64,000 bases of DNA from Streptomyces sp. VRA16 Mangrove soil (GCF_017377775.1 NZ_JAFVLN010000016.1:1-64000), one strand, 5' to 3'; counted from the stretch's first letter, positions 44,244 to 53,656 are shown. Translations and numbers: made by a program. The notes: generated from the letters alone by a model not told the origin.

Positions 44244-45248
44244 ATGTCAGTGCAGACCGAAGGCACGGGCACGGCCGGGGTGACCGGTGTCCGCAAGACC
44301 GAGGCGCCGCCCCCGCGCCGGCCGACGGGGTCCGGCTCCGGTGAGAAACGAGGCAAGGGCGCGGCCCCGTACCTCCTCCTGCTGCCCGCTCTGGTGGTCA
44401 CGGCCGTCCTGCTCGGCTGGCCGCTGGTCAAGAACGGCATGCTGTCGTTCCAGAACCTCAACCCGCGGCAGCTGATCCTCCACCTGACCGAGTGGAACGG
44501 GATCGACAACTACAAGGAAGTCCTGACCGGTTCGGACTTCTGGAAGGTCGTCGAGCGCACGGTGATCTTCACCGCGGTCAACGTGGTGCTGACCATGGTG
44601 CTCGGCACCCTGGTGGGCCTGCTGCTCGCCCGCCTCGGCAAGCGGATGCGGCTGTTCCTGCTGCTCGGCCTGGTGCTCGCCTGGGCGATGCCGGTGCTCG
44701 CCGCCACCACGGTCTTCCAGTGGCTGTTCGCCCAGCGGTTCGGCGTGATCAACTCCGTGCTCGACTCGCTCGGCTGGCACTCGATGGCCGACCACAACTG
44801 GCTCGCCACCCAGATGTCCACGTTCTCCGTGGTCACGATCCTGATCGTGTGGCAGTCCATCCCCTTCGTGGCGATCAACCTCTACGCCGCCACGACCACC
44901 ATCCCCAAGGAGCTGTACGAGGCCGCGTCGCTGGACGGCGCCGGCACCTGGAAGTCGTTCACCTCGGTGACCTTCCCGTTCCTCAAGCCGTTCCTGCTGG
45001 CCACGACCTTCCTCGAAGTCATCTGGATCTTCAAGGCGTTCCCGCAGATCTTCGCGATGAACGAGGGCGGCCCCGACCGGCTCACCGAGACCCTGCCGAT
45101 CTACGCCTACATCGAGGGCTTCGGCAACCAGCACTTCGGCATGGGCTCCGCCATCGCCTTCCTGACCATCCTGGTGCTGCTCGTCCTGACGTCGTACTAC
45201 CTGCGCCTTGTGATGAAGCAGGAAGAGGAAGAGGAGTCCGAGCTGTGA
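44244..45248 (+). CDS. dasB: Chitobiose ABC transporter permease DasB
   Basis: The 334-residue permease has a 45-residue hydrophilic N-terminus and six membrane helices. The EAA loop is ELYEAASLDGAGTWKSFTSVTFP. With DasC it forms the channel for (GlcNAc)2 uptake; the ATPase is expected to be the shared MsiK encoded elsewhere, since no ATPase gene is present here. Its stop overlaps the dasC start as GTGA. Confidence 0.95.
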   Translation: MSVQTEGTGTAGVTGVRKTEAPPPRRPTGSGSGEKRGKGAAPYLLLLPALVVTAVLLGWPLVKNGMLSFQNLNPRQLILHLTEWNGIDNYKEVLTGSDFWKVVERTVIFTAVNVVLTMVLGTLVGLLLARLGKRMRLFLLLGLVLAWAMPVLAATTVFQWLFAQRFGVINSVLDSLGWHSMADHNWLATQMSTFSVVTILIVWQSIPFVAINLYAATTTIPKELYEAASLDGAGTWKSFTSVTFPFLKPFLLATTFLEVIWIFKAFPQIFAMNEGGPDRLTETLPIYAYIEGFGNQHFGMGSAIAFLTILVLLVLTSYYLRLVMKQEEEEESEL

Positions 45249-46075
45249 AGCGCTCGATCTTCGGCCGCCTGTGGCCCAACGTGACCGCGGTCGTCCTCTT
45301 CGTGGTGTTCGCGTTCCCCGTCTACTGGATGTTCGCCACGGCCTTCAAGCCGACCAACGACATCGTCACGGACGACCCGGTCTGGTTCCCCACGAACATC
45401 ACGTTCGCCCACTTCGACAAGGCCGTCCACGCCGACCACTTCTGGACGATGGTGCGCAACTCGCTCACCGTGACCGTCCTGGCGGTCGTCTTCTCCCTGG
45501 TCATCGCGTTGTTCGCGTCCTTCGCCCTGGCCCGGATGCGGTTCCGGGGCCGGCGCGGCTTCCTGATCGTCTTCATGATCGCGCAGATGGCCCCGTGGGA
45601 GGTCATGGTCATCGCGATCTACATGCTGGTCCGCGACAACGACATGCTGGACAGCCTGGTCCCGCTCACCGTCTTCTACATGATGATGGTGCTGCCCTTC
45701 ACGATCCTGACGCTGCGCGGCTACGTCGCCGCGGTGCCCAAGGAGCTGGAGGAGTCCGCGATGGTCGACGGCTGCACCCGGCCGCAGGCCTTCGTCAAGG
45801 TGATCTTCCCGCTGCTCGCGCCGGGCCTGATGGCCACCTCGCTGTTCGGGTTCATCACCGCCTGGAACGAGTTCCCGCTCGTCCTGATCCTCAACAAGGC
45901 CGTAGAGAAGCAGACGCTGCCGCTGTGGATCTCCCAGTTCCGCACCGCCTTCGGTGACGACTGGGGTGCGACGATGGCGGCGTCCTCGCTTTTCGCCGTC
46001 CCGATCCTGATCCTCTTCATCTTCCTGCAGCGCAAGGCCGTCAGCGGCCTCACCTCCGGCGCCGTGAAGGGATAA
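45245..46075 (+). CDS. dasC: Chitobiose ABC transporter permease DasC
   Basis: The 276-residue permease has six membrane helices and the EAA loop ELEESAMVDGCTRPQAFVKVIFP, the second half of the MalG-type channel. GTG 45245 overlaps the dasB stop by 4 nt. dasD follows after 9 nt, so the transport genes and the glycosidase form one operon. Confidence 0.95.
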   Translation: MKRSIFGRLWPNVTAVVLFVVFAFPVYWMFATAFKPTNDIVTDDPVWFPTNITFAHFDKAVHADHFWTMVRNSLTVTVLAVVFSLVIALFASFALARMRFRGRRGFLIVFMIAQMAPWEVMVIAIYMLVRDNDMLDSLVPLTVFYMMMVLPFTILTLRGYVAAVPKELEESAMVDGCTRPQAFVKVIFPLLAPGLMATSLFGFITAWNEFPLVLILNKAVEKQTLPLWISQFRTAFGDDWGATMAASSLFAVPILILFIFLQRKAVSGLTSGAVKG

Positions 46076-46084
46076 CGCCACCTG

Positions 46085-47581
46085 ATGACGACACTTGCAC
46101 CCGGCACGGACACGCTCACGCGGGACGCTCTGACGGTCCTGCAGCCCGGCTTCACGGGCACCACCGCCCCCAACTGGCTGCTGCGGCGCCTGGGGGAGGG
46201 CCTCGCCTCGGTCGGACTCTTCGGGCGCAACATCGCCACGCCCGCGCAACTGGCCGCACTCACCGCCCAGTTGCGCGCCGAACGCGATGACATCCTGGTC
46301 GCCATCGACGAGGAGGGCGGCGACGTCACCCGCCTCGAAGTCCGTACGGGCTCCTCGTTCCCCGGCAACCACGCCCTCGGCGCCGTCGACGACGTCGAGC
46401 TGACCCGGCAGGTCGCTTCGGAGCTGGGCCGCCGCCTCGCAGAGTGCGGCGTGAACCTGAACTGGGCGCCGTCCGCCGACGTCAACGCCAACCCGGACAA
46501 CCCGGTGATCGGCGTGCGCTCCTTCGGCGCGGACACCGACCTGGTCGCCCGGCACACGGCGGCGTACGTCACCGGGCTCCAGTCCGTGGGCGTCGCCGCC
46601 TGCACCAAGCACTTCCCGGGCCACGGCGACACCGGCGTCGACTCGCACCACGACATGCCCCGCATCGACGTCGGCCTCGACGTCCTGCACGCCCGTGACC
46701 TCGCCCCGTTCCGCGCGGCGATCGAGGCGGGCTCGCGGGCGGTCATGAGCGCGCACATCCTGGTCCCGGCGCTCGACCCGGACCGCCCGGCGACGCTCTC
46801 CCACCGCATCCTGACCGGCCTGCTCCGCGAGGAGATGGGCTACGACGGGCTGATCGTCACCGACGGCATGGAGATGCAGGCCATCTCCGCGACGTACGGC
46901 ATCGAGCGCGGCAGCGTCCTCGCCATCGCGGCCGGCGCCGACGCCATCTGCGTGGGCGGCGGGCTCGCCGACGACGGGACGGTGACCCGGCTGCGCGACG
47001 CCCTCGTCTCCGCGGTCCGCTCCGGCGAACTGTCCGAGGAACGGCTCGCCGACGCCGCCGCCCGGGTGCGGGCGCTCGCCGCGTGGACGTCGGTGCGCGG
47101 CGCGTCGGGGGGCGCGTCGGGCCCGGCGGCCTCGGACATCGGCCTGATCGCGGCCCGCCGCGCGCTCACGGTCACCCGCGCCGAGCCCGTCGCGCCGGCC
47201 GGGAACTCCGCCCCGCTGCACGTGGCCGCCTTCTCCCCGGTCGCCAACATCGCCGTCGGCGACGAGACCCCCTGGGGCGTCGCCGCCGAACTGGAACGCC
47301 TGCTGCCCGGCACGACCACCGGCTCCTACACGGGCCCGGACGCGGGCACCGCGGCCCTCGCCGCGGCGGGGGAGCGGCGCATCGTCGCCGTGGTCCGTGA
47401 CGAACACCGCCACGCGTGGATGGCGGCCGCGCTCGACACCCTGCTCGCGGCCCGCCCCGACACGGTCGTCGTCGAGATGGGCGTCCCGCAGTCCACCCCC
47501 CGAGGCGCCCTCCACATCGCGACACACGGCGCGGCGAGGGTCTGCGGGGTGGCCGCGGCAGAGGTGATCACGGGGAACTGA
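46085..47581 (+). CDS. dasD: GH3 beta-N-acetylhexosaminidase
   Basis: The 498-residue family 3 glycoside hydrolase has the NagZ-type signature KHFPGHGDTGVDSHHDMP at about residue 175, whose Asp/His pair acts as general acid/base, and a nucleophile Asp in IVTDGMEM. A C-terminal domain of about 150 residues follows the barrel. There is no signal peptide, so it should cleave imported chitobiose in the cytoplasm to GlcNAc. The name dasD is used for the gene at this place in the das operon. Confidence 0.9.
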   Translation: MTTLAPGTDTLTRDALTVLQPGFTGTTAPNWLLRRLGEGLASVGLFGRNIATPAQLAALTAQLRAERDDILVAIDEEGGDVTRLEVRTGSSFPGNHALGAVDDVELTRQVASELGRRLAECGVNLNWAPSADVNANPDNPVIGVRSFGADTDLVARHTAAYVTGLQSVGVAACTKHFPGHGDTGVDSHHDMPRIDVGLDVLHARDLAPFRAAIEAGSRAVMSAHILVPALDPDRPATLSHRILTGLLREEMGYDGLIVTDGMEMQAISATYGIERGSVLAIAAGADAICVGGGLADDGTVTRLRDALVSAVRSGELSEERLADAAARVRALAAWTSVRGASGGASGPAASDIGLIAARRALTVTRAEPVAPAGNSAPLHVAAFSPVANIAVGDETPWGVAAELERLLPGTTTGSYTGPDAGTAALAAAGERRIVAVVRDEHRHAWMAAALDTLLAARPDTVVVEMGVPQSTPRGALHIATHGAARVCGVAAAEVITGN

Positions 47582-47616
47582 CCACGGCGGCCGGCCCCCG
47601 TCGTACCCCCACAGAC

Positions 47617-47657
47617 AACAGTGCCGGTCACCCGGAGAACGGGTGACCGGCACTGTT
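47617..47657. terminator. Bidirectional terminator between dasD and nagB
   Basis: A perfect 18-bp stem (47617-47634 with 47640-47657) with a GAGAA loop ends the convergent das operon and nagB. Confidence 0.88.
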
Positions 47658-47695
47658 CATGCCTGAGGCCTGAGGCCTGGCGAGCGACGGGCGAT

Positions 47696-48481
47696 CTACA
47701 GCCCCTGCCACTCCGGCTTGTTGGCGTACGTGTGCCGGAAGTAGTCCGCGAGCTTCAGCTTCGACGCGGCCGCCTCGTCCACCACCACCGTCGCGTGCGG
47801 GTGCAACTGCAGCGCGGACGCGGGCACCACGGAGGCCACCGGCCCCTCGACGGTGGCGGCGACCGCGTCGGCCTTGCCCTCACCGGTGGCGAGCAGCACC
47901 AGGTGCCGCGCCTCCAGGATCGTGCCGATGCCCTGAGTGATCACATGCCGCGGCACCTGGCTCAGGTCACCGTCGAAGAACCGCGCGTTGTCCGTGATCG
48001 TCTGCTCGGTCAGCGTCTTGATCCGGGTCCGCGACGCGATCGACGAACACGGCTCGTTGAACCCGATGTGCCCGTCGGTCCCGATCCCGAGCAGCTGCAG
48101 ATCGACGCCCCCGGCCCCGGCCAGCGCCTTGTCGTACGCCTCGCAGGCCGCCTGCACGTCGTCGGCGCTGCCGTCGGGCCCCATGAACGAGCCCTCGCCG
48201 AGCCCGAGCGGCTCCACGACCTCGCGCAGCACGGTCGCCCGGTACGACTCCGGGTGCCCGGTCGGCAGCCCGACGTACTCGTCGAGCTGGGCGATCCGCG
48301 CCCGCGACGCGTCCACCTCGCCGGCCCGCACCTTGGCCGTCAGCGCCTGGTAGATGGGCAGCGGGGTCGAGCCGGTGGCCACACCGAGCAATGCGTCGGG
48401 CTTGCGCCGCAGCAGCTGGGCCATGGCCTCGGCGATCAGCTCGCCACCTGCCTTGGCGTCCGGAACGATCACAACTTCCAC
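47696..48481 (-). CDS. nagB: Glucosamine-6-phosphate deaminase
   Basis: The 261-residue enzyme converts glucosamine-6-phosphate to fructose-6-phosphate and ammonia, feeding chitin sugars into glycolysis and removing the DasR effector. Family motifs: GVATGSTPLPIY, QLDEYVGL and GIGTDGHIGFNEP. GTG 48481 begins VEVVIVPD. A dre-like site lies 61 bp before the start, so DasR should repress it. Confidence 0.96.
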   Translation of the reverse strand: MEVVIVPDAKAGGELIAEAMAQLLRRKPDALLGVATGSTPLPIYQALTAKVRAGEVDASRARIAQLDEYVGLPTGHPESYRATVLREVVEPLGLGEGSFMGPDGSADDVQAACEAYDKALAGAGGVDLQLLGIGTDGHIGFNEPCSSIASRTRIKTLTEQTITDNARFFDGDLSQVPRHVITQGIGTILEARHLVLLATGEGKADAVAATVEGPVASVVPASALQLHPHATVVVDEAAASKLKLADYFRHTYANKPEWQGL

Positions 48482-48541
48482 GCTGGGCCTGCCGTTCTGG
48501 TCAGAGGGGACGGGGTGAACCGGGGTCACACCGAAAACGCA

Positions 48542-48557
48542 TGTGGTATAGACCAAT
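48542..48557. promoter_or_regulatory. dre-like DasR site between nagB and the SIS gene
   Basis: Read on the minus strand, ATTGGTCTATACCACA matches the dre consensus at 12 of 16 positions. It is the only clear element in the 315-bp divergent gap (48482-48796) and could serve both genes, though it is nearer nagB. Confidence 0.75.
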
Positions 48558-48796
48558 CTATCAGAGCAGGGCCCTGCCGGTCAGGCCCTCGGGGCCTCAT
48601 GTCCATGCTCGGCGCAGAGCGGGGGGACGGCACGTCGAGGCGCCCCGGAGGAGGGGCGGGGAACGACGCGGCCGACCCCGGCCGGCGGCCACCGGCGCGC
48701 GAAAGGAGCCGCCTCCCGGTGGGCGAGCCCCACCCCGGGCGGCCACAGTGGAAGCACCGGCCCATGCCGCGCCCACCCCTCACCGGAGGTACCCCC

Positions 48797-49867
48797 GTGA
48801 CCCTCACCCCCGCACAGGAACAGGAGCGCCCCGGGCGGATCATGTCCCGCGAGATCCGCGAACAGCCCGACGTCCTGCGCCGCCTGCTGGACACCGGTGC
48901 CGGGCGCATCCAGGACGTGGCCCGCCAGGTCGCCGCCCGCGGCCCCCGCTTCGTCCTGCTCACCGCCCGCGGCACCTCGGACAACGCCGCGCTCTACGCC
49001 AAGTACCTCCTGGAGATCCGCCTCGGCATGCCGTGCGGCCTCGCCTCGATGTCCACCACGACGGCCTACGGTGCCCGGCCCGATCTGCGCGACGTCCTCG
49101 TGGTCACGGTCAGCCAGTCCGGCGGCTCACCCGACCTGGTCGCCTCGACGAAGGCCGCCCGCGAGGCCGGCGCGATCACCCTCGCGGTGACCAACAACCC
49201 GGACTCCCCGCTGGCCGCGGTCTCCGAGCACCACATCGACATCATGGCCGGACCGGAGAAGGCGCTGCCCGCGACGAAGACGTACACCGCCTCGCTGCTC
49301 GCCCTCTATCTCTTCGTCGAGGGACTGCGCGGCGCGGACGGCACGGGCGCCGCGGCCGTCCTGCCCGGTCTCGCCGCCGGGCTGCTCACCCGCCAGGACG
49401 AGATCCGCACCCTCGCCTCCCGCTACCGCTTCGCCGGGCGCATGGTGATCACCTCCCGCGGCTATGGCTACCCGACCGCCAAGGAAGCGGCCCTGAAACT
49501 GATGGAGACCAGTTACATCCCCGCCCTCTCCTACTCGGGCGCCGACCTGCTGCACGGCCCCCTGGCCATGGTCGACAACGTCTCCCCGGTCATCGCCGTC
49601 GTCACCGACGGCCGCGGCGGGCTCGCCCTGCAGCCCGTCCTCGACCGGCTGCGCGGCCGCGGCGCCGACCTGATGGTCGTCGGCCCCGAGGCCCAGGTCG
49701 CCGAGGCCTCCGCCGGCTTCGTGCTGCCCACCGCCGGAGTCGCGGAAGAGGTCCAGCCGATCCTGGAGATCCTGCCGCTCCAGCTCCTCGCCTACGAGGT
49801 GACGATCGCCCGGGGCCAGGACCCGGACGCCCCCCGCGCCCTCGCCAAGGTCACCCAGACCCGATAG
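48797..49867 (+). CDS. Two-SIS-domain sugar-phosphate protein (GlmS isomerase-like)
   Basis: The 356-residue protein has two SIS domains like the C-terminal half of GlmS, without the glutaminase half. Substrate-loop segments are LTARGTSDNAALYAKY, VTVSQSGGSPDLV and SRGYGYPTAKEAALKLMET, and it ends LAKVTQTR in the GlmS manner (LAKSVTVE-like). This build is found in NagB-II deaminases and AgaS-type enzymes, so it may act on glucosamine-6-phosphate or another aminosugar phosphate. GTG 48797 has GGAGGT 6 nt upstream. It is divergent from nagB across a DasR site. Confidence 0.82.
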   Translation: MTLTPAQEQERPGRIMSREIREQPDVLRRLLDTGAGRIQDVARQVAARGPRFVLLTARGTSDNAALYAKYLLEIRLGMPCGLASMSTTTAYGARPDLRDVLVVTVSQSGGSPDLVASTKAAREAGAITLAVTNNPDSPLAAVSEHHIDIMAGPEKALPATKTYTASLLALYLFVEGLRGADGTGAAAVLPGLAAGLLTRQDEIRTLASRYRFAGRMVITSRGYGYPTAKEAALKLMETSYIPALSYSGADLLHGPLAMVDNVSPVIAVVTDGRGGLALQPVLDRLRGRGADLMVVGPEAQVAEASAGFVLPTAGVAEEVQPILEILPLQLLAYEVTIARGQDPDAPRALAKVTQTR

Positions 49868-49895
49868 TCGGGCCGACACCCTCCCGAGCCCGCCC

Positions 49896-50657
49896 TCAGA
49901 GCAGTGACCCTCCCGTCGCGTCCAGCCACTGACCGGTCACCCAGCGGCCGTCCGGCGACGCGAGGAACGCCACCACGTCGGCTATGTCCGCCGGCATGCC
50001 CACCTTGCCGAGGACCGAGAGGGCCGCCGCGCCGGCCCAGGCCTCGTCGTCGCCGCGCAGCCACTGCGCGTTCACGTCCGTGTCGACGATGCCCGGGGCC
50101 ACCGTGTTCGCCGTGATGCCGCGCGGTCCGAGCAGCCGGGCCAGATAGCGGGTGAAGACATCGAGCGCCGCCTTCGTCATCGCGTACGGCATGAGCTCCG
50201 GCATCATCGTCGTCCGCGCGGCGCCGGACGACACGGTGATGATGCGGCCGCCGTCGCGCAGCCGTGACGCCGCGAGCTGCGTGACGAAGAACGGGGTCCT
50301 GGTGTTCACGGCGAAGAGGCGGTCGTACTCGGCCTCGCCGATGCCCTCGAACCCGGCCGACGCGCCGATCCCCGCGTTGTGCACGAGGATGTCCAGGCCG
50401 TCCGCGCGGGCGTCGAACCGCTCCCACAGGGTCCGGGGCGCCTCCGGTGCCGAGAGCTCCGCCTGGAGTGCGAACGCCGATCCGCCCGCCGCCTCGATCG
50501 CGGCCACGGTCTCCTTCGCCGCCTCCTCGTTCGTCCCGTAATGCACGGCGACCCGGGCCCCGTCCCTCCCGAGCCGCTCGGCGATGGCGCGCCCGATGCC
50601 CCGGCTCGCACCGGTGACCAGCGCCGTCCGCCCCGCGAGAACTCCCTGTTCAGCCAT
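49896..50657 (-). CDS. Short-chain dehydrogenase/reductase
   Basis: The 253-residue classical SDR has the NAD(P)-binding motif TGASRGIG at residues 15-22, NAG at about 94, the catalytic Ser in VSSGAA and the Tyr/Lys pair in YAMTK. The Arg in the second strand region and overall similarity to FabG-like proteins favour NADPH, but this is weak. The substrate is unknown. It is divergent from a TetR gene that probably regulates it. Confidence 0.88.
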   Translation of the reverse strand: MAEQGVLAGRTALVTGASRGIGRAIAERLGRDGARVAVHYGTNEEAAKETVAAIEAAGGSAFALQAELSAPEAPRTLWERFDARADGLDILVHNAGIGASAGFEGIGEAEYDRLFAVNTRTPFFVTQLAASRLRDGGRIITVSSGAARTTMMPELMPYAMTKAALDVFTRYLARLLGPRGITANTVAPGIVDTDVNAQWLRGDDEAWAGAAALSVLGKVGMPADIADVVAFLASPDGRWVTGQWLDATGGSLL

Positions 50658-50725
50658 GGCCGACCCCTTTCATCAATCTGTAGCGATCGTTAGTGAAATG
50701 ACCGTAGCGCAGATCCGGCCCCGTT

Positions 50726-50745
50726 TTCTAGTGGGCGCTATAGAA
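50726..50745. promoter_or_regulatory. Candidate TetR operator in the SDR-TetR divergent gap
   Basis: TTCTA-N10-TAGAA lies immediately before the TetR start in an AT-rich patch that also contains promoter-like TATAGAAT. The arms are short, so confidence is modest. Confidence 0.35.
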
Positions 50746-50753
50746 TTCACTCC

Positions 50754-51395
50754 ATGACGACCAAGCAGCGCGGACGCCCCCGCTCCTTCGACCGGGACAC
50801 CGCCCTGGAGAAGGCCATGCGGGCCTTCTGGGAGGACGGGTACGAGGCGACCTCCGTCTCCGACCTCACCCGCGAGATGGGCATCGGCGCCCCGAGCCTG
50901 TACGCCGCCTTCGGGGACAAGCGGTCCCTGTTCGAGGAGGTCGTGCGGGTCTACGGGGTCACGCACGGCGCCGGGCCCGGCCGGGCCCTCGCCGAGGAGC
51001 CCACGGCGCGCGGCGCCGTCGAGCGGCTGCTGCGCGAGGCGGCCGACACCTTCACCGACCCCGCGCATCCCCGCGGCTGCCTGGTCATCCACGCCGCGAC
51101 GAACTGCACGACGCCCGAGGTCGAGCAGGCCCTGCGGGACCAGCGCAACACCGCGCTCGCCGCGATCGAGGACAAGATGCGCCAGGGCGTGGCGACGGGG
51201 GAGCTGCCCGAGCGGACCGATCCGCGCGCCCTCGCCCGCCTCGTCGGAGCCGTCTTCCAGGGCATGTCCCAGCAGGCCCGCGACGGTGCGAGCCGCGCCG
51301 ACCTGGAGGCCGTCGTCGAGCTGGCGCTCACGGTCTGGCCTCGAAATGAACCAGTGGGTTCCGATGCCCGTGGTGAAGGACGTACGTTGGAGTAA
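50754..51395 (+). CDS. TetR-family regulator
   Basis: The 213-residue regulator has an N-terminal helix-turn-helix (VSDLTREMGIGAPSLYAAFGDK, residues about 34-55) and a C-terminal domain with Cys-containing segment PRGCLVIHAATNCTT, resembling the TetR_C_16/AcrR-like group often paired with oxidoreductases. It is divergent from the SDR gene, 96 bp between starts. The ligand is unknown. Confidence 0.88.
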   Translation: MTTKQRGRPRSFDRDTALEKAMRAFWEDGYEATSVSDLTREMGIGAPSLYAAFGDKRSLFEEVVRVYGVTHGAGPGRALAEEPTARGAVERLLREAADTFTDPAHPRGCLVIHAATNCTTPEVEQALRDQRNTALAAIEDKMRQGVATGELPERTDPRALARLVGAVFQGMSQQARDGASRADLEAVVELALTVWPRNEPVGSDARGEGRTLE

Positions 51396-51457
51396 CAACG
51401 GCGGGGTGTCGGAGGAAGAGACGACAACAAACCCCCGCCGACGCATGGACATCGGAG

Positions 51458-51473
51458 AATGGTCTAGTCCACA
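51458..51473 (+). promoter_or_regulatory. dre-like DasR site upstream of pdtaS
   Basis: AATGGTCTAGTCCACA matches the dre consensus at 12 of 16 positions and is nearly identical to the dasR-proximal site. It is 230-245 bp before pdtaS in a 307-bp gap (51396-51702) with no other clear element. Confidence 0.6.
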
Positions 51474-51702
51474 ATGCGTAACGGAGACCTCCGCCCTCCC
51501 CGCACAGGAGGACGGACAGAGGAACCGCCGCTCTCTGCCCTGACTGCGACGGATCCTCGATCGGCGCCTGGGACCGCACACCTGGAAGCCGATGCACCTG
51601 AAGGGCTGCGGTGCCAGGGAAAGGGTTGAGGGTCCCGACCCCCGGCGCCGCGGCCCGTCGGTCTGTTCGGGCCCTCTTCGGGTGACGGGTACGCTCGCAC
51701 TC

Positions 51703-53178
51703 GTGCCCTCCATGAACGATCTCGTACGCCAGCACACCGCCCTCGGTGACTCCGACCTCGAGTGGCTCCATCTGCTGGTCTCGGAGTGGCAGCTGCTCTC
51801 CGACCTCTCCTTCGCCGACCTCGTCCTGTGGGTCCCCACGCACGACGGCACGCGGTACGTCTCCGTCGCGCAGATGCGTCCCAACACGGGGCCCACCTCC
51901 TACCAGGACGACATGGTCGGCCACCTGGTCCCGCGCGGCCGCCGCCCCATGCTCGACGCCGCCCTCGACGAGGGCCGGATCGTGCGCGAGGGCGACCCGG
52001 AGTGGCGCGAGGAGGTACCGGTCCGCGTCGAGTCCATCCCCGTCCGCAGGGAGGGGCGCGTCCTCGGCGTCATCGCGCGCAACACCAACCTGCTGACCGT
52101 GCGCACGCCCTCGCGACTGGAGCTGACCTACCTCCAGTCGGCCTCGGACCTCGCGCAGATGATCGCCGCCGGATCGTTCCCGTTCCCGGACCAGCAGGTC
52201 GACATGGACGCCTCCCCGCGCGTGGGCGACGGCCTGATCCGGCTCGACGCCGACGGCATCGTCCAGTACGCGTCGCCCAACGCCCTTTCCGCGTACCACC
52301 GGTTGGGCTTCCAGGCCGATCTCGTCGGCCACCACCTGGGACGGACCACCGCCGAACTCGCCCCCTCCCGCGGCCCGGTGGACGAGGCCCTCGCCAAGGT
52401 CGCCAGCGGCTGGGCCCCGCGCGAGTTCGACGTCGAGGGCGAGGAGGGCTCGATCCAGCTGCGCGCGATCCCGCTCAAACCCAAGGGCACCCGCATCGGC
52501 TCCCTGGTCCTGCTCCGGGACGTCACCGAACTGCGCCGTCGCGAGCGGGAGTTGATCACCAAGGACGCCACCATCCGGGAGATCCACCACCGGGTGAAGA
52601 ACAACCTCCAGACCGTCGCCGCCCTGCTGCGGCTCCAGGCCCGGCGCATCGAGTCGGACCGCGGGCGCGAGGCGCTGGAGGAAGCGGTCCGGCGCGTGGG
52701 CTCGATCGCGATCGTGCACGAGACGCTCTCCCAGAACCTGGACGAGCGCGTGGAGTTCGACGAGATCGCCGACCGGGTCCTCGCCATGGTCGCGGAGATC
52801 TCCCCGGGCCAGGTGACGGGCCGCCGCACCGGCCGCTTCGGCATCCTCGACGCCGAGGTGGCGACCCCGCTCTCCATGGTCCTCACCGAGGTGCTGCAGA
52901 ACGCCCTGGAGCACGGCTTCCGGCAGGGCGACACCGGCACGGTCGAGGTCTCGGCGGTGCGCGGCGGCACCAGCAAGGAGGCCCGCCTCCTGATCACGGT
53001 CCAGGACGACGGCGTCGGACTGCCCGAGGGCTTCGACCCGAAGCGGGCCGGCAACCTGGGCCTGCAGATCGTACGCACGTTGGTGGAGGGCGAGCTGGGC
53101 GGAACGTTCGACATGGTGCCCGCACCCGAGCACGGCACCCAGGTCATCCTCGACATCCCGGTGCGCTCACAGAAGTAG
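51703..53178 (+). CDS. pdtaS: PdtaS-type sensor histidine kinase
   Basis: The 491-residue cytoplasmic kinase has an N-terminal GAF-like domain (residues about 15-150), a PAS domain (about 165-275), then a HisKA_2 dimerisation helix with the phospho-acceptor in IREIHHRVKNNLQTVAALL and a HATPase domain (NALEHGF as N-box, DDGVGLP, GNLGLQIV). In mycobacteria PdtaS phosphorylates the antiterminator PdtaR. I prefer GTG 51703; ATG 51712 three codons later is equally possible. No response regulator is adjacent. A terminator follows. Confidence 0.92.
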   Translation: MPSMNDLVRQHTALGDSDLEWLHLLVSEWQLLSDLSFADLVLWVPTHDGTRYVSVAQMRPNTGPTSYQDDMVGHLVPRGRRPMLDAALDEGRIVREGDPEWREEVPVRVESIPVRREGRVLGVIARNTNLLTVRTPSRLELTYLQSASDLAQMIAAGSFPFPDQQVDMDASPRVGDGLIRLDADGIVQYASPNALSAYHRLGFQADLVGHHLGRTTAELAPSRGPVDEALAKVASGWAPREFDVEGEEGSIQLRAIPLKPKGTRIGSLVLLRDVTELRRRERELITKDATIREIHHRVKNNLQTVAALLRLQARRIESDRGREALEEAVRRVGSIAIVHETLSQNLDERVEFDEIADRVLAMVAEISPGQVTGRRTGRFGILDAEVATPLSMVLTEVLQNALEHGFRQGDTGTVEVSAVRGGTSKEARLLITVQDDGVGLPEGFDPKRAGNLGLQIVRTLVEGELGGTFDMVPAPEHGTQVILDIPVRSQK

Positions 53179-53230
53179 CCGGGCCCGGCCCCGTACGCGT
53201 ACGCAAACACGTACGGGCGCGGACAGCAGA

Positions 53231-53261
53231 GAGCCCCGGACCGTGGAACGGTCCGGGGCTC
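53231..53261 (+). terminator. Terminator of pdtaS
   Basis: GAGCCCCGGACCGT (53231-53244) pairs perfectly with 53248-53261 around a GGA loop. Confidence 0.8.
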
Positions 53262-53398
53262 CATACTCGCGTGCTCGGGTCATGTCCCGGGCTGAGCCTG
53301 GGGGGAGCATCGGGGGTACTGCGCGCTGCGGCTCGGGGGCGGGAGATGCGTACTCGCTGTACGCGCCGCCGGGCTCAGGCTCGTGAAGGGGTGGGGAA

Positions 53399-53656
53399 TC
53401 AGGCGGAGGCCTGACGGGCCCGGTTGCGAGCGGCGCGGCGCTTCATCGCGCGGCGCTCGTCCTCGCTGAGGCCACCCCAGACGCCGGAGTCCTGGCCGGA
53501 CTCGAGCGCCCACTGCAGGCACTGCTCCATGACGGGGCAGCGGCGGCAGACGGCCTTGGCTTCCTCGATCTGCAGCAGCGCAGGACCGGTGTTGCCGATG
53601 GGGAAGAAGAGCTCGGGGTCTTCCTCGCGGCAAACGGCGTTGTGACGCCAGTCCAT
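53399..53656 (-). CDS. wblE: WhiB-like iron-sulfur regulator WblE/WhiB1
   Basis: The 85-residue protein binds a 4Fe-4S cluster through Cys9, Cys37, Cys40 and Cys46, carries the turn GVWGGLSEDERR, and ends in a basic tail (RRAARNRARQ) for DNA contact. It is the WblE/WhiB1 type, an essential or near-essential nitric-oxide-sensitive regulator that partners with the principal sigma factor. It is followed at a distance by pdtaS in convergent orientation. ATG 53656 follows GGAGAGG. Confidence 0.95.
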   Translation of the reverse strand: MDWRHNAVCREEDPELFFPIGNTGPALLQIEEAKAVCRRCPVMEQCLQWALESGQDSGVWGGLSEDERRAMKRRAARNRARQASA

